From contig JAJSPD010000058.1 in assembly GCA_021307315.1 (NCBI GenBank), forward strand, positions 62,001-126,000: 64,000 bases of DNA, read 5' to 3'. Under the pieces are notes generated by a model. That model had not been told where the DNA came from. It searched no databases and worked only from the letters and a program-made list of their open reading frames with translations. The DNA comes from Bisporella sp. PMI_857. Its lineage: Eukaryota; Ascomycota; Leotiomycetes; Helotiales; Helotiaceae. A program made the translations under genes and the position numbers. This document shows, piece by piece, positions 45,714-56,985 of the stretch; within the stretch, counting starts at the first letter, position 1; each line of letters starts with the position of its first letter.

Positions 45714-46150
45714 ACGAGTTAGTATCGTAGTATTTAGTAATATCGAGTCTTGAGACATATAAGATCGACTTTTTGATACTACGCAAGTATTAGTATGAGA
45801 TTCTCGTAAAGCGCTAGTATTAGTATGGAAATTGAATCTTATATCATATTGGCAGTAATACTAAATACTGTACTATGGCCACTTTAGGGCTATTTTACAA
45901 GGGTCTGAAATGAATTTTACCTTTTTCAGTACGAATAACCGAATTAAAAAGCTAAGACCCTTGTTGTATTGCTAATTTCGGAATAGCGTCATTTAGAGTT
46001 AGTGCTGTAGTGTATCGCGGTATAGTATGATATAATATAAGATTGCAAATTTTGCTGGAATACGTATACAATTTCAAATCTCATATTGCGTGGTATATGG
46101 TATTGATTTTTAGGGGTCGATATATCACGATAATACTAACTCGCTCACTG
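45708..46150. mobile_element. 443-bp palindromic MITE, hAT-like ends
   Basis: The left end CAGTGAACGAGTTAGTAT and the reverse complement of the right end (CAGTGAGCGAGTTAGTAT) differ by one base over 18 bp. Further internal inverted segments (ACAAGGGTCT at about 45898 and AGACCCTTGT at about 45955) suggest the entire element folds back on itself. The CAGTG start is typical of hAT termini, but the expected 8-bp duplication is not evident (GAGAGGAC versus ATACCAAG). It is AT-rich and non-coding. Confidence 0.8.
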
Positions 46151-46682
46151 ATACCAAGCGGCCGCTAAGTCTAAGTGTAGTGTTTGCCATGGTCGTAATT
46201 ATCTATGTAAGCCAATTCATCTTTAATTATTTTATAAATTTAGGTAATTTTGCTTATAACTTTATCCCAATCTTGTAGAATCCAATTTCCCTTTCACTAG
46301 ATGTTTTATTTCAAGGCTTAACTCTTTACGTCGTTCCACCTATAATTTACAGTCTTGGGTTCAATGGATGTTCCACGACTTACCCAGGGCGGGCGTTGAA
46401 CCTACCTATGGAACTATTGATCTTTGGCCAAGCGAAGAAGTCTTACAGATAGGTTCATTACTGGACGAAGAAGTACACGCAGAGCTACAAGATTACAGAA
46501 GGGCGTAACTATTCATGGAATACAATAAGCCAATTCCTTCAAGAGTAGCTTGAGAACAGTATTCTAGAGTTTACTTTAAAGATAGCGATGTAATCTTCGA
46601 GTGGAATAACTGTCTGAACGCATGTATATAATCACGTGAACGCGGAGTTGTAGGCCCTTTTAGGACCTACAACTTCGCGATA
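46151..46682. other. Decayed region with hairpin
   Basis: No gene. It may include the degraded 3' part of the F-box gene. The hairpin at 46641-46679 is listed separately. Confidence 0.4.
46641..46679. repeat. Strong inverted repeat (hairpin)
   Basis: CGCGGAGTTGTAGGCCCT is followed after two bases by AGGACCTACAACTTCGCG, an 18-bp stem with two mismatches. It lies immediately before dispersed-repeat copy 2 and may be a terminus or regulatory fold of the same element. Confidence 0.75.
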
Positions 46683-46782
46683 CCGTAGCTTGGAAGAATG
46701 AATCAACGAATACCAGAACCACACCAGCAAGAGCGTAATCAATAGCTACTACGTCTTTTGCTGCGTGGTAGGTATCCCGACA
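46683..46782 (+). repeat. Dispersed repeat, copy 2 (partner at 22903)
   Basis: Matches 22903-22998 with mostly C/T and G/A differences. The frame MNQRIPEPHQQERNQ, stop, LLRLLLRGRYPD continues open to 47018 (QELKRNKRLSGN), so this copy preserves more of a mobile-element-like reading frame than copy 1. Confidence 0.8.
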
Positions 46783-47019
46783 ATAACCTTTGTGATGAGA
46801 AGCAAGAATTGAAGAGAAATAAACGCCTCTCAGGTAATAGTACAGACTCCAGCAGAGACTGTTTAATCAATCTCAAGTTGATATCTATTAAAGAAGGAGT
46901 TGGGTTTCAGGGTAATTGGTACGGTGTATTTGGCTTCAATTGTGCTAACCGAAGGCTAAGGCCACAACTCATGACAGTTAATCTAGATGAACCAACATGT
47001 CAACAAATTTTGATATGAT

Positions 47020-47500
47020 ATATATATCGTTTTTTCTCTGATTTTAATATGTGTAAGGATATCCTGCAGCGCGTCAAACCACGCATTTACTACTAGCATA
47101 GTTACACTACCTATTCCCTGGGCTTCAATTTGTCTTCTAGTTTGAACTTTACGGTGCGGATGTCTTTATATAAATCGTGGGACCCAGTCCCGGCCTAAGA
47201 GGAAGTCCAAGATACGTTCAGACTCGAATAGTTATGATGTTCGAAAACGCGACGCCAGTTCATACGGATCTCATCTGCTATTTCTCGAAGTAATCGGTGG
47301 GTAGGCGCGTATCCGCTGACTGTACGCTCTTTAATCCACTTAAGAACTGAATTTTCTTGTGCTGTATATAAGAAGTTGCTGCTGAGAACGCGCTTGAGCA
47401 CTCGATAACCCTCCTGGGGCGCGCCACATTTTGCCGACTTTGCGCCACGACTTACGTTGTACTTTGACGTCCGTACGCTTTGATGTTGTGGCACGTAATT
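47020..47500 (-). pseudogene. pogo/Fot1-type transposase relic (DNA-binding part)
   Basis: Minus-strand pieces follow the order of Fot1/Tc5-class transposases. First is a psq-like helix-turn-helix remnant (SVRTSKYNVSRG), then a CENP-B/Tc5-type HTH (YTAQENSVLKWIKERTVSGY and APTHRLLREIADEIR). After a frame change comes LGRDWVPRFI, stop, RHPHRKVQTRRQIEAQ (family: LGKNW.SRFIKRHP) and VNAWFDALQDIL. The catalytic DDE part is not found. A TAA in place of Lys and frameshifts show decay. It could be related to the source of the TA-flanked MITEs in this window, but the TIRs are not linked to it. Confidence 0.75.
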
Positions 47501-47585
47501 GTTCGCTTATACGTTCACCTCTAATACTTTCGGTCGCAGGTCTCGAACATATAGTAATAATCCCCTTCGCACCTCTTACCTAACA

Positions 47586-47608
47586 GTATTATTATTATTA
47601 TTATTATT
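47586..47608. repeat. (ATT)n microsatellite
   Basis: ATT repeated about seven times. Confidence 0.85.
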
Positions 47609-48910
47609 CCTTTTAACGTGCTGTATCAGTCGAGGACTATGTAGCACGGCCGGGGCACTCGGGCCTAGCAATTCGGTTGGGGAGTTGACAATATATACAA
47701 ATTCTCGAGAGTAAAAAAGGACGAAGCAAGGGCACAAGTACTTTACAAGGACTGTACTAGCCAATATTAATAGACTAGTAGCTTTAACATACTTCTTCCA
47801 AAAAACCTTTTATATATTCCAGTAAGTATTAAGGATCGAGTCTCAATAAAAAAGAGTTTTTCACGTTCGTCGATTTTTTCGTTTTTTACACGTTTTTCTT
47901 TATTATAGCTTTCGCTTTGTCGACTTTTCTCCGCGATCCTTTTTCCGGCTATAAGTATATATTTATCGAAAGTACGAGCTACTTAAATGCTTGTGTTGTT
48001 ATTTTGTTGTACGTGTAACTTTTCGTTATTTTTCCGGTTCACTTTTTTAGCTTTTTTACGATATGTGTTCCGAAACTCGTATAGTAAACAAGTGCAAATA
48101 ATTGAAAGCTGATTCGAAAGTAGCTTAAATCGTGTTTTAACTCGTTTTTCAGTATTGTAAAGAGTTTGTTGTTGAATCGAAGTAATACTTTTCACAGAAA
48201 AACCTCTGGCCTTGGCGTGAAAACTCTGCTCCTCTCTTTACTTTGACCCCAGAAATCCTCCTATATTACTGTTTGGGCTGAATCTCGGCTCTGGAATCGT
48301 TATTAAACTGCCTCAGGAGAGTAATGCCGATTCCAGGTTCGTAGAGGGCACCGCATACAGGTGTTCAGCCATCGCCCTCCTTACCTAACAGTATAATTGG
48401 TCGATTTCGGAACATTTTGAAGTGACCGGATCCTAAGGAACATTCCCTGCAGTGGTTTTTACAGTCTAGAAAATTATGGGGAATGCCACTTACCATATTT
48501 ACTTTTCTCAACAGCCGTTACAAGCGACGAGGCCGAATGCGCACTGCCAAGGGTTTCGTCTAGGCGTCTTTACGTTCTCGCTAGTCCTTCGGATATATGT
48601 TAACCCGAGAATCCCCAACTTACGCCTTTTCGGCACGCCGGTAGCTCCGGCGACTTCGGCACTCCGTGTTTGTAATTGAGGAGTGTTACTCTTCCCCTGA
48701 TTTGCAATCTTGGTGGCTGGGAATGATGCGGAGTAGGTTGGTGTGCTCTTGAAACGTGAACGTCAGCGATCCTGAGTTTGGCATAAGCCAGCAATTGATA
48801 TATTTAGAGAGATACTTTTCCTACTCTAGCAATGTAGTCTATACATTACTTAACTCCATCACCTGTACACCACGAATCTGAATCTTTCTCAGGCCCCTAT
48901 TTCTAACATA
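47609..48910. other. AT-rich relic region then RidA promoter
   Basis: 47700-48200 is very AT-rich with T/C tracts and no coding frame. From 48250 composition becomes normal. No gene is recognised until RidA. Confidence 0.5.
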
Positions 48911-49459
48911 ATGCCAGCTTATATTCCAGACACAAAGGCGGCAGAAAACGGCGTGGAATTCTTCAACTGGCCAGGCCCAGGCGAGGCAATATCAGAAACG
49001 CTCAATGTCACACACGCCGTTGTCATCCCGCCGGGAGCATCTATCATTCAAATTGGTGCCCAGGTCGGAAACACCGATAGTGGTGCTGTGCCCGAGGATA
49101 TCGAGGATGAGATCACCGAGGCATTCAGACATATCGAGCTCAGCCTGAGAGAATCAGGCTTGACTGGAAGTATAACCGATGTTTGGGGATGCGTCTACCG
49201 GGTATGATCCCCTCCCATTCCCCTTTGTTTCTCTGCCTGAAGCTTGAAAGCTGTATTTTGAGATGAAGTTAATGGAGTGAATTAGATTGACATATTCTCT
49301 GCGAACACAGATGAGGCGTATGCGCCAGCATTGATCAGGGTCTTGAAGAGACATTTCGGTACAAACAGACCGATTCTCAAAGGCATCGAGGTTAAGAAGC
49401 TGTTCAGGCCAGATCTGCACGTCGAAATAGAAGTCGAGGCCTTCCGCCCCGCGAAATAG
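48911..49459 (+). CDS. RidA/YjgF/Rid-family protein
   Basis: Model: join(48911..49201, 49286..49459), 154 aa, phase 0 junction, 84-nt intron. Rid proteins are small trimeric enzymes that hydrolyse reactive enamine/imine intermediates. Exon 1 has NGVEFFNWPGPGEAISE, THAVVIPPGASIIQIGAQVG and FRHIELSLRESGL..ITDVWGCVYR; exon 2 supplies IDIFSANTDEAYAPALIRVL and the terminal PDLHVEIEVEAF strand. The usual C-terminal Arg-containing strand of strict RidA (RxxVEV) is replaced by FRPDLHVEIEVEA, which fits the broader Rid group more than canonical RidA. A long antisense open frame (49154-49699) over exon 2 is a shadow. Confidence 0.85.
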
Positions 49460-49809
49460 AGCCTCAGTGTTTAGAGTTCCAAATAGCACGTCACGATCGT
49501 GCCACAGTTCTAGTATAAAATGCATTACTATCTCCGGTGACACTGTTCCACCTATTTCAAAAGTGAATGTGCCCACAGGTTCCATGGATGAAGATACAAT
49601 ATACAATGACTCCCCTCCTCGCGAAAGTTCGTAATCTGAAGCGCTACAGTTTTCCTCGAGTTGCTTTTGGGACAGAGTTGTCGAGCCACTTCTCATCATT
49701 CGCGCTGTTTTGAATCCAGCATTCGGTCTATGTCCCTCGTTCTAACATGTTTGATTCAGCTCAGAATAAGGATGATACATTATGATATGACTACCAGATA
49801 ACCATCATG

Positions 49810-50574
49810 CTACGTAAGTGCCATGATCCGAACTCTCGGCGGCTTCCACCCTACAAGTTCCTCCTTCTGTCTCTCAAAAGCATCCTCCACCCCCATAATC
49901 ACATACACAGACTCTCGCCGTATCATCATGTCCGGATCTGTGTCGTTGTTGAAAGAAACGAGAGTTTTCTGGGTGAAGTCTGAACTTGACTCGGGAGAGA
50001 TGACCAAAGTTAGGACTTTCAGCGCAGAAAAGCCAGCAAGCATTGCCAAATTTCGGCTCCAAACACGAGCCCACAGACCGTACTCAATGGCAAGATACTG
50101 GACTCGCTGCATGTCTTCGCGACTGACTATCTTCAGCATCTTCGAGATCTGACTTGTAAGATCTTCTTCCTCAGAAGAGATTTCGGTTCGACGAAGGCTA
50201 GTCTGCCTGGGAACTTGATTCATTTCATGGTTTGATACAGCAGGGTGCCAGCCGCGCGATTTAAAAGTCTCTTCACTGAGATAGAGAGTGTCGATATCGA
50301 AATTGAAATAGGTTCCTGAGCGGATGCCAGCTGTAAAGAGCAAATTGTAACTTTTCAGCGTTTCATTACGAGACTCTCTGCAGACATGGAATATAGCTGG
50401 AAGCGGCGCTTTTGAGGCACACTTGTGGTAATGACGATCATGTTGCAGGGAAATAACCCTTGGCTGAGGTTGGGCAAGTGACCATATCTTCGACCTTATT
50501 TCGAAGGGCAGGTGAGGGAAGGGTGAGAAATTCGAGATTATTTGTGACATTCTACTGGAGGTCGCACTGAGCAT
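49810..50574 (-). CDS. 2EXR-domain protein
   Basis: 254 aa, single exon, ATG 50574 (a second Met at residue 9 is possible). It opens with FSPFPHLPFEIRSKIWSLA, the 2EXR signature, followed by RVISL, PAIFHVCRESRNETLK and YFNFDIDTLYLSEETF, all family hallmarks. 2EXR proteins are F-box-like, expanded in Pezizomycotina, and of unknown function. The C-terminal part (VQYLAIEYGLWAR, ALKVLTLVISPE) matches the usual second half. No damage is seen. Confidence 0.88.
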   Translation of the reverse strand: MLSATSSRMSQIISNFSPFPHLPFEIRSKIWSLAQPQPRVISLQHDRHYHKCASKAPLPAIFHVCRESRNETLKSYNLLFTAGIRSGTYFNFDIDTLYLSEETFKSRGWHPAVSNHEMNQVPRQTSLRRTEISSEEEDLTSQISKMLKIVSREDMQRVQYLAIEYGLWARVWSRNLAMLAGFSALKVLTLVISPESSSDFTQKTLVSFNNDTDPDMMIRRESVYVIMGVEDAFERQKEELVGWKPPRVRIMALT

Positions 50575-51630
50575 CGACGATATTACAGCATAGTTTTTTT
50601 TAAAAAAAAATCTATTGTTGAGATAGAAAGAGAATTGCGTGGTTGCCGTGTCTTAGGGTTATTCTTGACTATATATGACTTTTCGACTTAATACCACATC
50701 TGATGAGTAGGGTCGCCCAATAAACTCTTTGTCCAAGCTGGAGATTTGCACTGGTTCGGAACGGAGGCGTTCAAAGTGCCGATAATTAAAAGTAAGTTTA
50801 CAGCCCACGGAATTAGCCACAACAGGTTTCGAGCCGTTAGTTATCTTAAATCAACCGAAAAACCCGAACATTAAGTTTTGAGATTCAAAAAGCAGCAACC
50901 GATTTTAAATAGTAGCTACTGATTTCAAATCTCCTTCTTAGATGTCCGGCGAAGCGAAAGCGAAAGCTCCTGTGGACCGCGACACAGTCACGTAGCATAA
51001 AACTTAGCGAATCGAATGAGGTTAAGCCGTTTATAGCTTGGTGCATTTTAACATCTTATACCTGCCAACCTAGTAATGAATTATTTCTTTAGGATAAACC
51101 AAAAAAGACGACTTGTACATAAATAAGTGTCGTTATTTAGATTGACTAAGCATACAAGCCTCAGGAGAAGCCGCCACCAAGCGAGAATCACTACCATCTA
51201 GTCGATTGGACTTTGTCCTCCTCATCAACGTGCAAGGCAAGCCGTTTCTGAGACTTCTGAGAGTTGGAAGACCGGCCAGACCTTAATCGATTATTAGCAA
51301 GTTAATGGTGGAAGATAAAGTTTAAATGCAAGCAGCAGGCTAGGCGGGAAAGGGCTTCGCTGCAACCAGGGAAGTTTCTCTCTGGCACATGGTTCACCAA
51401 TTCAGACTCGATACTATCTTCAGACATAAATCGATCTAGTGCTCTTGAGGTTATTAAAGTTATTTCCTATGGGATTACAGCCAGTCGTCCACATGATCAA
51501 ATCCTCGAAGTGGTCATTCTGAGCTGCGAATCTCTAACTCATGCACCAATGTGAACCAGAATTATCCACAAATATTTACTACTATTTGCTACGAAATATC
51601 CTAGAACGACACCTTCAAATCAGATCAAAG
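50575..51630. other. Intergenic, no gene seen
   Basis: Only short frames. Both flanking genes are on the minus strand, so this region holds the 2EXR promoter and the 3' flank of the NmrA-like gene. Confidence 0.5.
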
Positions 51631-52604
51631 TTACGCCTCCAAAGTCGACTTGACAAGCGCTTTCAAGCCGACTTCGTCCAATCCATTTATTCCCAATGTC
51701 TTATTATCCGTGACCTCGAATCTTCCCCCATATCCTTCTCCATAAATACACCTGAAGAGGAACTTCATGAAGACTCCGCTATCAAACTCTCCCTTAGCGA
51801 GGCTTGCATATGCCTCTTGCTCCTGTGTGGCCGAGCTAACATTAGTGATGCTCCAAGACCCACTTGGATCGAGTTCTTTGGCGATGTTGATGATTTGGCG
51901 TTGTGTGATATCGATATCTTTGATCACGACCGACCGATTTGCCGTCTCTTTTGGGTAAGAGAGCACGCTCACGACGCCGTGTCCAACTACTGCAAGCCGA
52001 GTTGCACTGAAGACAACATCTCCACCATCCACCAGCTCAGCCTTTTTATGCTTTACATCGACGAGCAAGCCTGCGGAAAGACACCAATCTAGTAGAGGGC
52101 CGTTGAAAACAGATGTATACGAGAAGCCTGGCACTTCAGCAGCTTTCTGTTTGAGGTATTTCTGTATCTGGATCTTAGGGGCAAATATGGGGATTGCTGA
52201 CGCGGGAGGATTGTGTATTATGCTTCCGAACTCAGAAGGAATAAAACGCTTCACCCCGGCAGAGATGGCAGCGTCGATCAAGTTCTTCTGGCTGGCGATC
52301 GCAGTGGCAGATACAACGGAAATAAGTGCATCTTGACCTTGGAGAGCAGCTACCAAGGATGCGTTGGAGCCATAATCAACTGGCTTCACCACAACAGTAC
52401 CTGGAATACTATGGTTTGAGCTCTCGCGAGTCAGGACCGTAATCTCGAATAACTTGGATTCCAAAAGGACTTTGAGGATCGTTGGGCCGAGAGTACCTGT
52501 TGCCTGGCGATATAGTCAGCAACCTCCTGTAGCCATTTGCTTTTGAATAGATCGTCAAAGCCCAAACTTACGCCGACGAGAGCAACTTTCTTGATTGCAG
52601 ACAT
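51631..52604 (-). CDS. NmrA-like / isoflavone-reductase-like oxidoreductase
   Basis: Model: complement(join(51631..52503, 52572..52604)), 301 aa. Exon 1 encodes MSAIKKVALVG; a 68-nt intron interrupts the dinucleotide loop, which becomes VGATGTLGPTIL on splicing. Later motifs are TVLTRE, DALISVVSATAIASQ, IDAAISAGVKRFIPSEFGS (isoflavone-reductase signature), FSYTSVFNGPLLDW and KETANRSVVIKD. These are NADPH-binding cytosolic enzymes acting on phenolic or phenylpropanoid-like compounds in plants; fungal substrates are mostly unknown. It differs clearly from the NmrA-like protein at 4066-5184 and is not a recent duplicate. A 183-codon antisense frame is a shadow. Confidence 0.9.
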
Positions 52605-53362
52605 TTTAAAGAATGGTCCGGTAATAACTTTCAGGGCTGAATGGGAATGCTAAGCAAAGATGATTGAGTGCTGAAATGTATGTCCAACTTCATAAGGTGC
52701 GGCCCTAGTATTTAAGGAGATTGAGAGCCTGTTCCAATGAGCACAATCCGCCGTTTGCAAGAGTAGTATGGCTGCACCTCCTCATGGCCGTTTAGTCTAG
52801 AAGGAAGAAGGTGAAAGTCTTTACGATTCGTTACATTAGTAATCTAAATTATCTCATCATTTTTCGGTGACTTGGTGTGTGCCGGTACTATCCTAATCCG
52901 GTAAAGTCGCACTCTGCATATCCTTCTCGGTAGCTTCGTATTCGCCGAGACATGCAAAGCCACTAAGCTTAAATAAGCCAATCCCATCAACCTACTATTA
53001 TAGTGGAACATTTACAGAGTTTCGGTACAACACCGGGTAGTTTAAGATATTGGTTTGATCGACTTCGTTGTAGTCAAAGTTGGTGAACGGAGTAACCGGA
53101 GTCTACCTAACAGTGAGAAGAATGTTTTATTTTACATCAAGCATAACATAAATATCGTAACAGCTCCTTGTAGCAAACGTGCTTTAATATGTATACAGAT
53201 AGGGTAAAATGGAGACAGCCTTTGTAGTTAATTTGTAGTTGAAATTTCACTCCCTGTGAGTTTTGCTTCAGAAATAGTTGGATTTAATACTACGCCTTAT
53301 CATAAGAAAAGTGCTAAAACACACCCGGCGCTATATCGGCTAGGGTTACCTAACTACGGTCA
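52605..53362. other. Intergenic, no gene seen
   Basis: Upstream of the NmrA-like gene; no coding evidence. Confidence 0.5.
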
Positions 53363-53775
53363 CTACTCACTGTTCTTAGCAACTTCTGCAACTTGTCTGC
53401 AGACCTCAGCAGTATCGCCCGCTCTATCAACAGGCACAAAACAGTGATCATAAAAGACAACACTGACAGGATTACATCCGATTCCTTGTGCTGCAATCCT
53501 GGCTGATATCACAGCCATGAACCCAACAGCCTTGAGACTTGAATGCGCGTCGGGAGTTAACATCGTCTAGGAAAGACATAGTCGAGCTTGTGCTCAATCA
53601 CGGACTCTTGTGTGGTGATCGAGATGGTGCCTTCGGGCTCATGGAAGAGTATTTGAATTTTGAGGATTGGTGGCAGTTCACTACTCGTTGGAAGGGTGAT
53701 GAACACGAATGTTCTTGGGTTGGGGAGGGTTGTGAGATTGCACTCTCCCGGAGCTGGAATTGGTGCTCCAATCAT
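53363..53775 (-). pseudogene. ACT-domain (ACT_7-like) protein with a frameshift
   Basis: From ATG 53775 the frame reads IGAPIPAPGECNLTTL, FVFITLP, ILFHEPEGTISITT and HKLDYVFPRR, then hits a stop at about 53557. The adjacent frame continues without a gap as MLTPDAHSSLKAVGFMAVI, AAQGIGCNPVSVVFYDHCFVPVDRA and ends at 53363. In the fungal family the two halves are one protein of about 135 residues with YxFPCRMxTxxxHSSLEAVGF across the join, so one base is missing near 53563. It is either a recent pseudogene or a sequencing/assembly error. ACT domains bind amino acids or other small ligands; the family's ligand is unknown. Confidence 0.75.
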
Positions 53776-54741
53776 ATGACGACGCCAAGAGTTGAAATGT
53801 TGTAAAGTTCGTGTGGTATGTGGGTGAGATTACAAGCAAATTGATTTCCTTGGGGCCGTACGATTTCTTGGATACTCTGTGATATATTGGATACAAAGGT
53901 AAAGGAATGCAAGATATATTAAAATGCAGGACGGTCGTCAGGTAGGCTAGCTAAGCATTGCCTACAATGAGATAACACTCACCACATACCTAAGTTGGAC
54001 ATAGCAAGGGGAGTAGCAATTTAAGGAAAGATTGAGTTTTTGAGGCGAATGAGATTGATTCATCACAACGCGGTTGATTCGGACCTTGCAGAGAGTCTTG
54101 CATTGAAAATAGAAATTACTCAACTCTAGCCGAAGTATTATAGCGGATGAGAGCCTATGGATGAACACGGTGGGAGGTGACTTGAAGTTTATAAAATATA
54201 ACATAATATAATTTCCCCAACATTGGTTGAAGCTGCTTAGTGATTTAAAGAAGAAGTCAGAAGCCAGTCGACGTTACTATAAAGGCTGTGGAGCAAAGGG
54301 AGAGATGTTCACTCGCCAATTGAAGTAGCGGTAGAGATACAGCTTGATAGTGAAGAAGTCGTCAGCCAAGTTTCGGAACTCTGCCTTTACTTTCCACATG
54401 ACTTGCTTCAGTGAGGAAAATAGGGTTGCAATGCAGACTAATTACAGCAACGAAGGAAGTACGGCAAACACTCTTGTTCGCGCGGTGCTATCGTGAGACC
54501 GACTCCATATCCTCTTTTTTCTTCCGCAATTTCAGTCCTAACAGGCTTCGATATGGCAGTCAAATTTGGTTATCACATTGGCAAGTGCTAAAGCCAACCA
54601 TAGCAAGAGAAATAGGCTTCCGAATTTTAATCCGTCTCTTGAAATAATTTGACATACTCTCCATGTGTAAGGTGCCACACTGGTTCCTACTCGCTACCTC
54701 GCATCTCGCGGACTTGACCACTATTATTCTCTCCCTTCTCA
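53776..54741. other. Intergenic, no gene seen
   Basis: No supported coding sequence; only short frames on both strands. Confidence 0.5.
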
Positions 54742-55528
54742 CTATACGATATCAGGCCAATCTCTGTGCATCTTTCGAAAATTCCTTACCAAAAAAGCAC
54801 AGATTGACATAAAAGGGATTGAAACTGCCCAAAATACCCAGAACATGCTAGCTCCAACAGCGAATTTACCACCTATAGAAAATATACCAGCTATGAGGGG
54901 AGTAGGAACAAAGACGGTCGCGACAGAAGTTAGATATATAACGCCTTGAGCCTGTTGATTGGTAATCTTACTCTCGTGGATTGATGCTATCTGTGTGTAG
55001 GACTGGTATATTAGGTCGATCCGTCGTTGCACTGCTTTGATTGTGCTCTGCAAGTTTCTCCAATCTTCAGATTCCCAGTCCGATTCTTCAGTGGCTGATG
55101 TACTAGTTCTAATCTTCATAGCATCAATGTTGGCGTGAATACCATCGTTGAGTAATTGCATTTGTAGTCTAGCTTGCACAAGACGTCTAACCGTCTGATC
55201 CTGCCAGGCTGATCCGCCTGCAAGGATGGCAACTTCTTGAGCAACCAGGGTTGCATTAAGATTTACTTGAGCTGTCCAGGGTCATAAGATGCTCCAGAAA
55301 TAAGCGTGGCTTACAAGATGATGGATTTGGGAGTTGCGACGGCAACCTCAAAGCGACAGCGATTGATCTCGGATCGTCCTTCGGGCCTGACAGTTCGCGC
55401 GGGGCTTCGGTCACAGTGGCAGATGGAATTGTGCTAGGAACAGCTACGGGAGGTGGCCGGCATAGGATGAAGGTAACTTTCAGTGAAGCGTTCTTACAAG
55501 CCGGTAGCAACCCTCGGTCAAGCATCAA
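54742..55528 (-). CDS. CorA-like transmembrane protein, 5' end unresolved
   Basis: The C-terminal exon (54742..55217) encodes a helical region (QSTIKAVQRRIDLIYQSYTQ, SKITNQQAQ) and two transmembrane helices (GVIYLTSVATVFVPTPLIAG; FWVFWAVSIPFMSICAFLV), ending in a basic tail. This is the layout of CorA-like fungal proteins, without a clear GMN ion-selectivity motif. A 49-nt intron (55218..55266) joins it in phase to an upstream open frame (55267 to at least 55528, ending MTLDSS). The first exon or exons are not identified. It may transport divalent cations or be a degenerate paralogue with another role. Confidence 0.6.
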
Positions 55529-56985
55529 TTTACGAATAATTTACGGAACACAAGCAGGCACTTGTTCCGCACCGGGTATACAACACTACATACGGTTGGC
55601 TGGGGGTGGAGCTCTCGCTAAAATCTGGATAGGAGTATGAAGGAGCGGTGATATGGGCGCGAGAGAGCGTTGCTGGGAAGATTTTTCCTTGAGAGGGCCA
55701 GGGGGTTGTGGAATCATGGTTGCTGTGGTCAGCAGAGTTGCAACATGGCTTCATTGTCGCCGTAGCCCATCAGGTATCCAGGCGCGGCGCAGATACGGGA
55801 GGACAGTCGGTCACCGAAACGGAGCCTTATACTAAGCCACAAACAGAGCACTTCTGTCAACGGATATGTACGTATGCGTAGATAGAACACACGTAGGAAG
55901 AGGATCACCAATCATGCTGAGGCATGGCGAAGTAGGGTGCGTTGGACGAGTTCAAACGCGCTTTGGTGATTTGGCCAACTTGCGTCTCCGGCATAGCCAC
56001 CCGTATTGGAGGCTGGAACTGTGCATGAATCAAACAATCAATTAAGGCTCCCCATTGCTGCCGAAGCTAGGCTCGTTGCAGGCGCATACACCGGAGTGCC
56101 TCCTCCAATCAGGGACGAATATGAATAACAATATGTAGTTACCTTCCGTTAGCGTTGCTACTACCGCCACAACTTAATTTCAACAGATTTTAGCTAGTCA
56201 GAAGCCGCGGATGAAAGACGTCTGTATATCATTGCGAAGAGTGGGTGCTGCCGCTCCTACCGTTGTGAATTGGACTCATTATCTCTTTGCAACGCGGAGC
56301 CGGAATTTTGGTAACGTCTTAATTAAGTCGGAAGAACATGTAGATATGGACTTTTGCTCACAGAACTGCGATAAAGGATTGTTGCACTCGCGACCACATA
56401 TCAAATTTGTGACGTGGACCGCGAGGAATTATTACTTTGATATGCTAGGTATTTCTACAACTATATGCAACATCCCGGATTCGACAATATGGGAAAGCAA
56501 GTAGACGTGAAGGGGAGGAAGAACTAGATTGCTCCTGAGTTGCCATTTGTGTTGCCGTTTGTGTTGAAGGGGGGAACGAAAGGACAGGAAAGGGAAGGTA
56601 TGTTAACGCTAGCAGCGAGTGGCATCTGGGTTGGGATTCTTATGTTGAATGGGCGAGAAAGTGATGGAATGATGAAATGATAAAGAGAGAACAAGAAAAC
56701 AACCAGTTTTTGGCAACAAAAGCACCCAAAAGGCGTGTCGCCGGGCTTAACGTCGCCACGAATCGAAAAATGTTTTAAGATAGAAGGCTATATGCAAGAA
56801 GGGGAAAATGAGAGAAAAGCTGAATAATTTCGGATAAAGAAATTTTCCTTTTCGCTCCCAAGCCATCATGTTCCACAATGATAAAATTCTCACAATCTCC
56901 TTTACGACCGGGCCCTCGCCTCCGTCTCCGCCACTAGTTAGTCTCCCACCACCCTATGCTTTTTGCTTTGGCGTTGCGATGCAAC
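55529..56985. other. Intergenic, no gene seen
   Basis: May contain the missing 5' exon of the CorA-like gene in its first few hundred bases. A 97-codon plus frame at 56211 has no recognisable motif. Confidence 0.4.

Noticed and set aside
49154..49699. 181-codon minus-strand open frame
   Set aside because: Antisense to RidA exon 2, which has clear family motifs and consistent splicing; the antisense product has no recognisable domain.
51541..52092. 183-codon plus-strand open frame
   Set aside because: Antisense shadow of the isoflavone-reductase-like gene.
4066..52604. The two NmrA-like genes as recent duplicates
   Set aside because: Different lengths, intron positions and motif sequences (AGGTGNVG versus VGATGTLG); they are distant paralogues.
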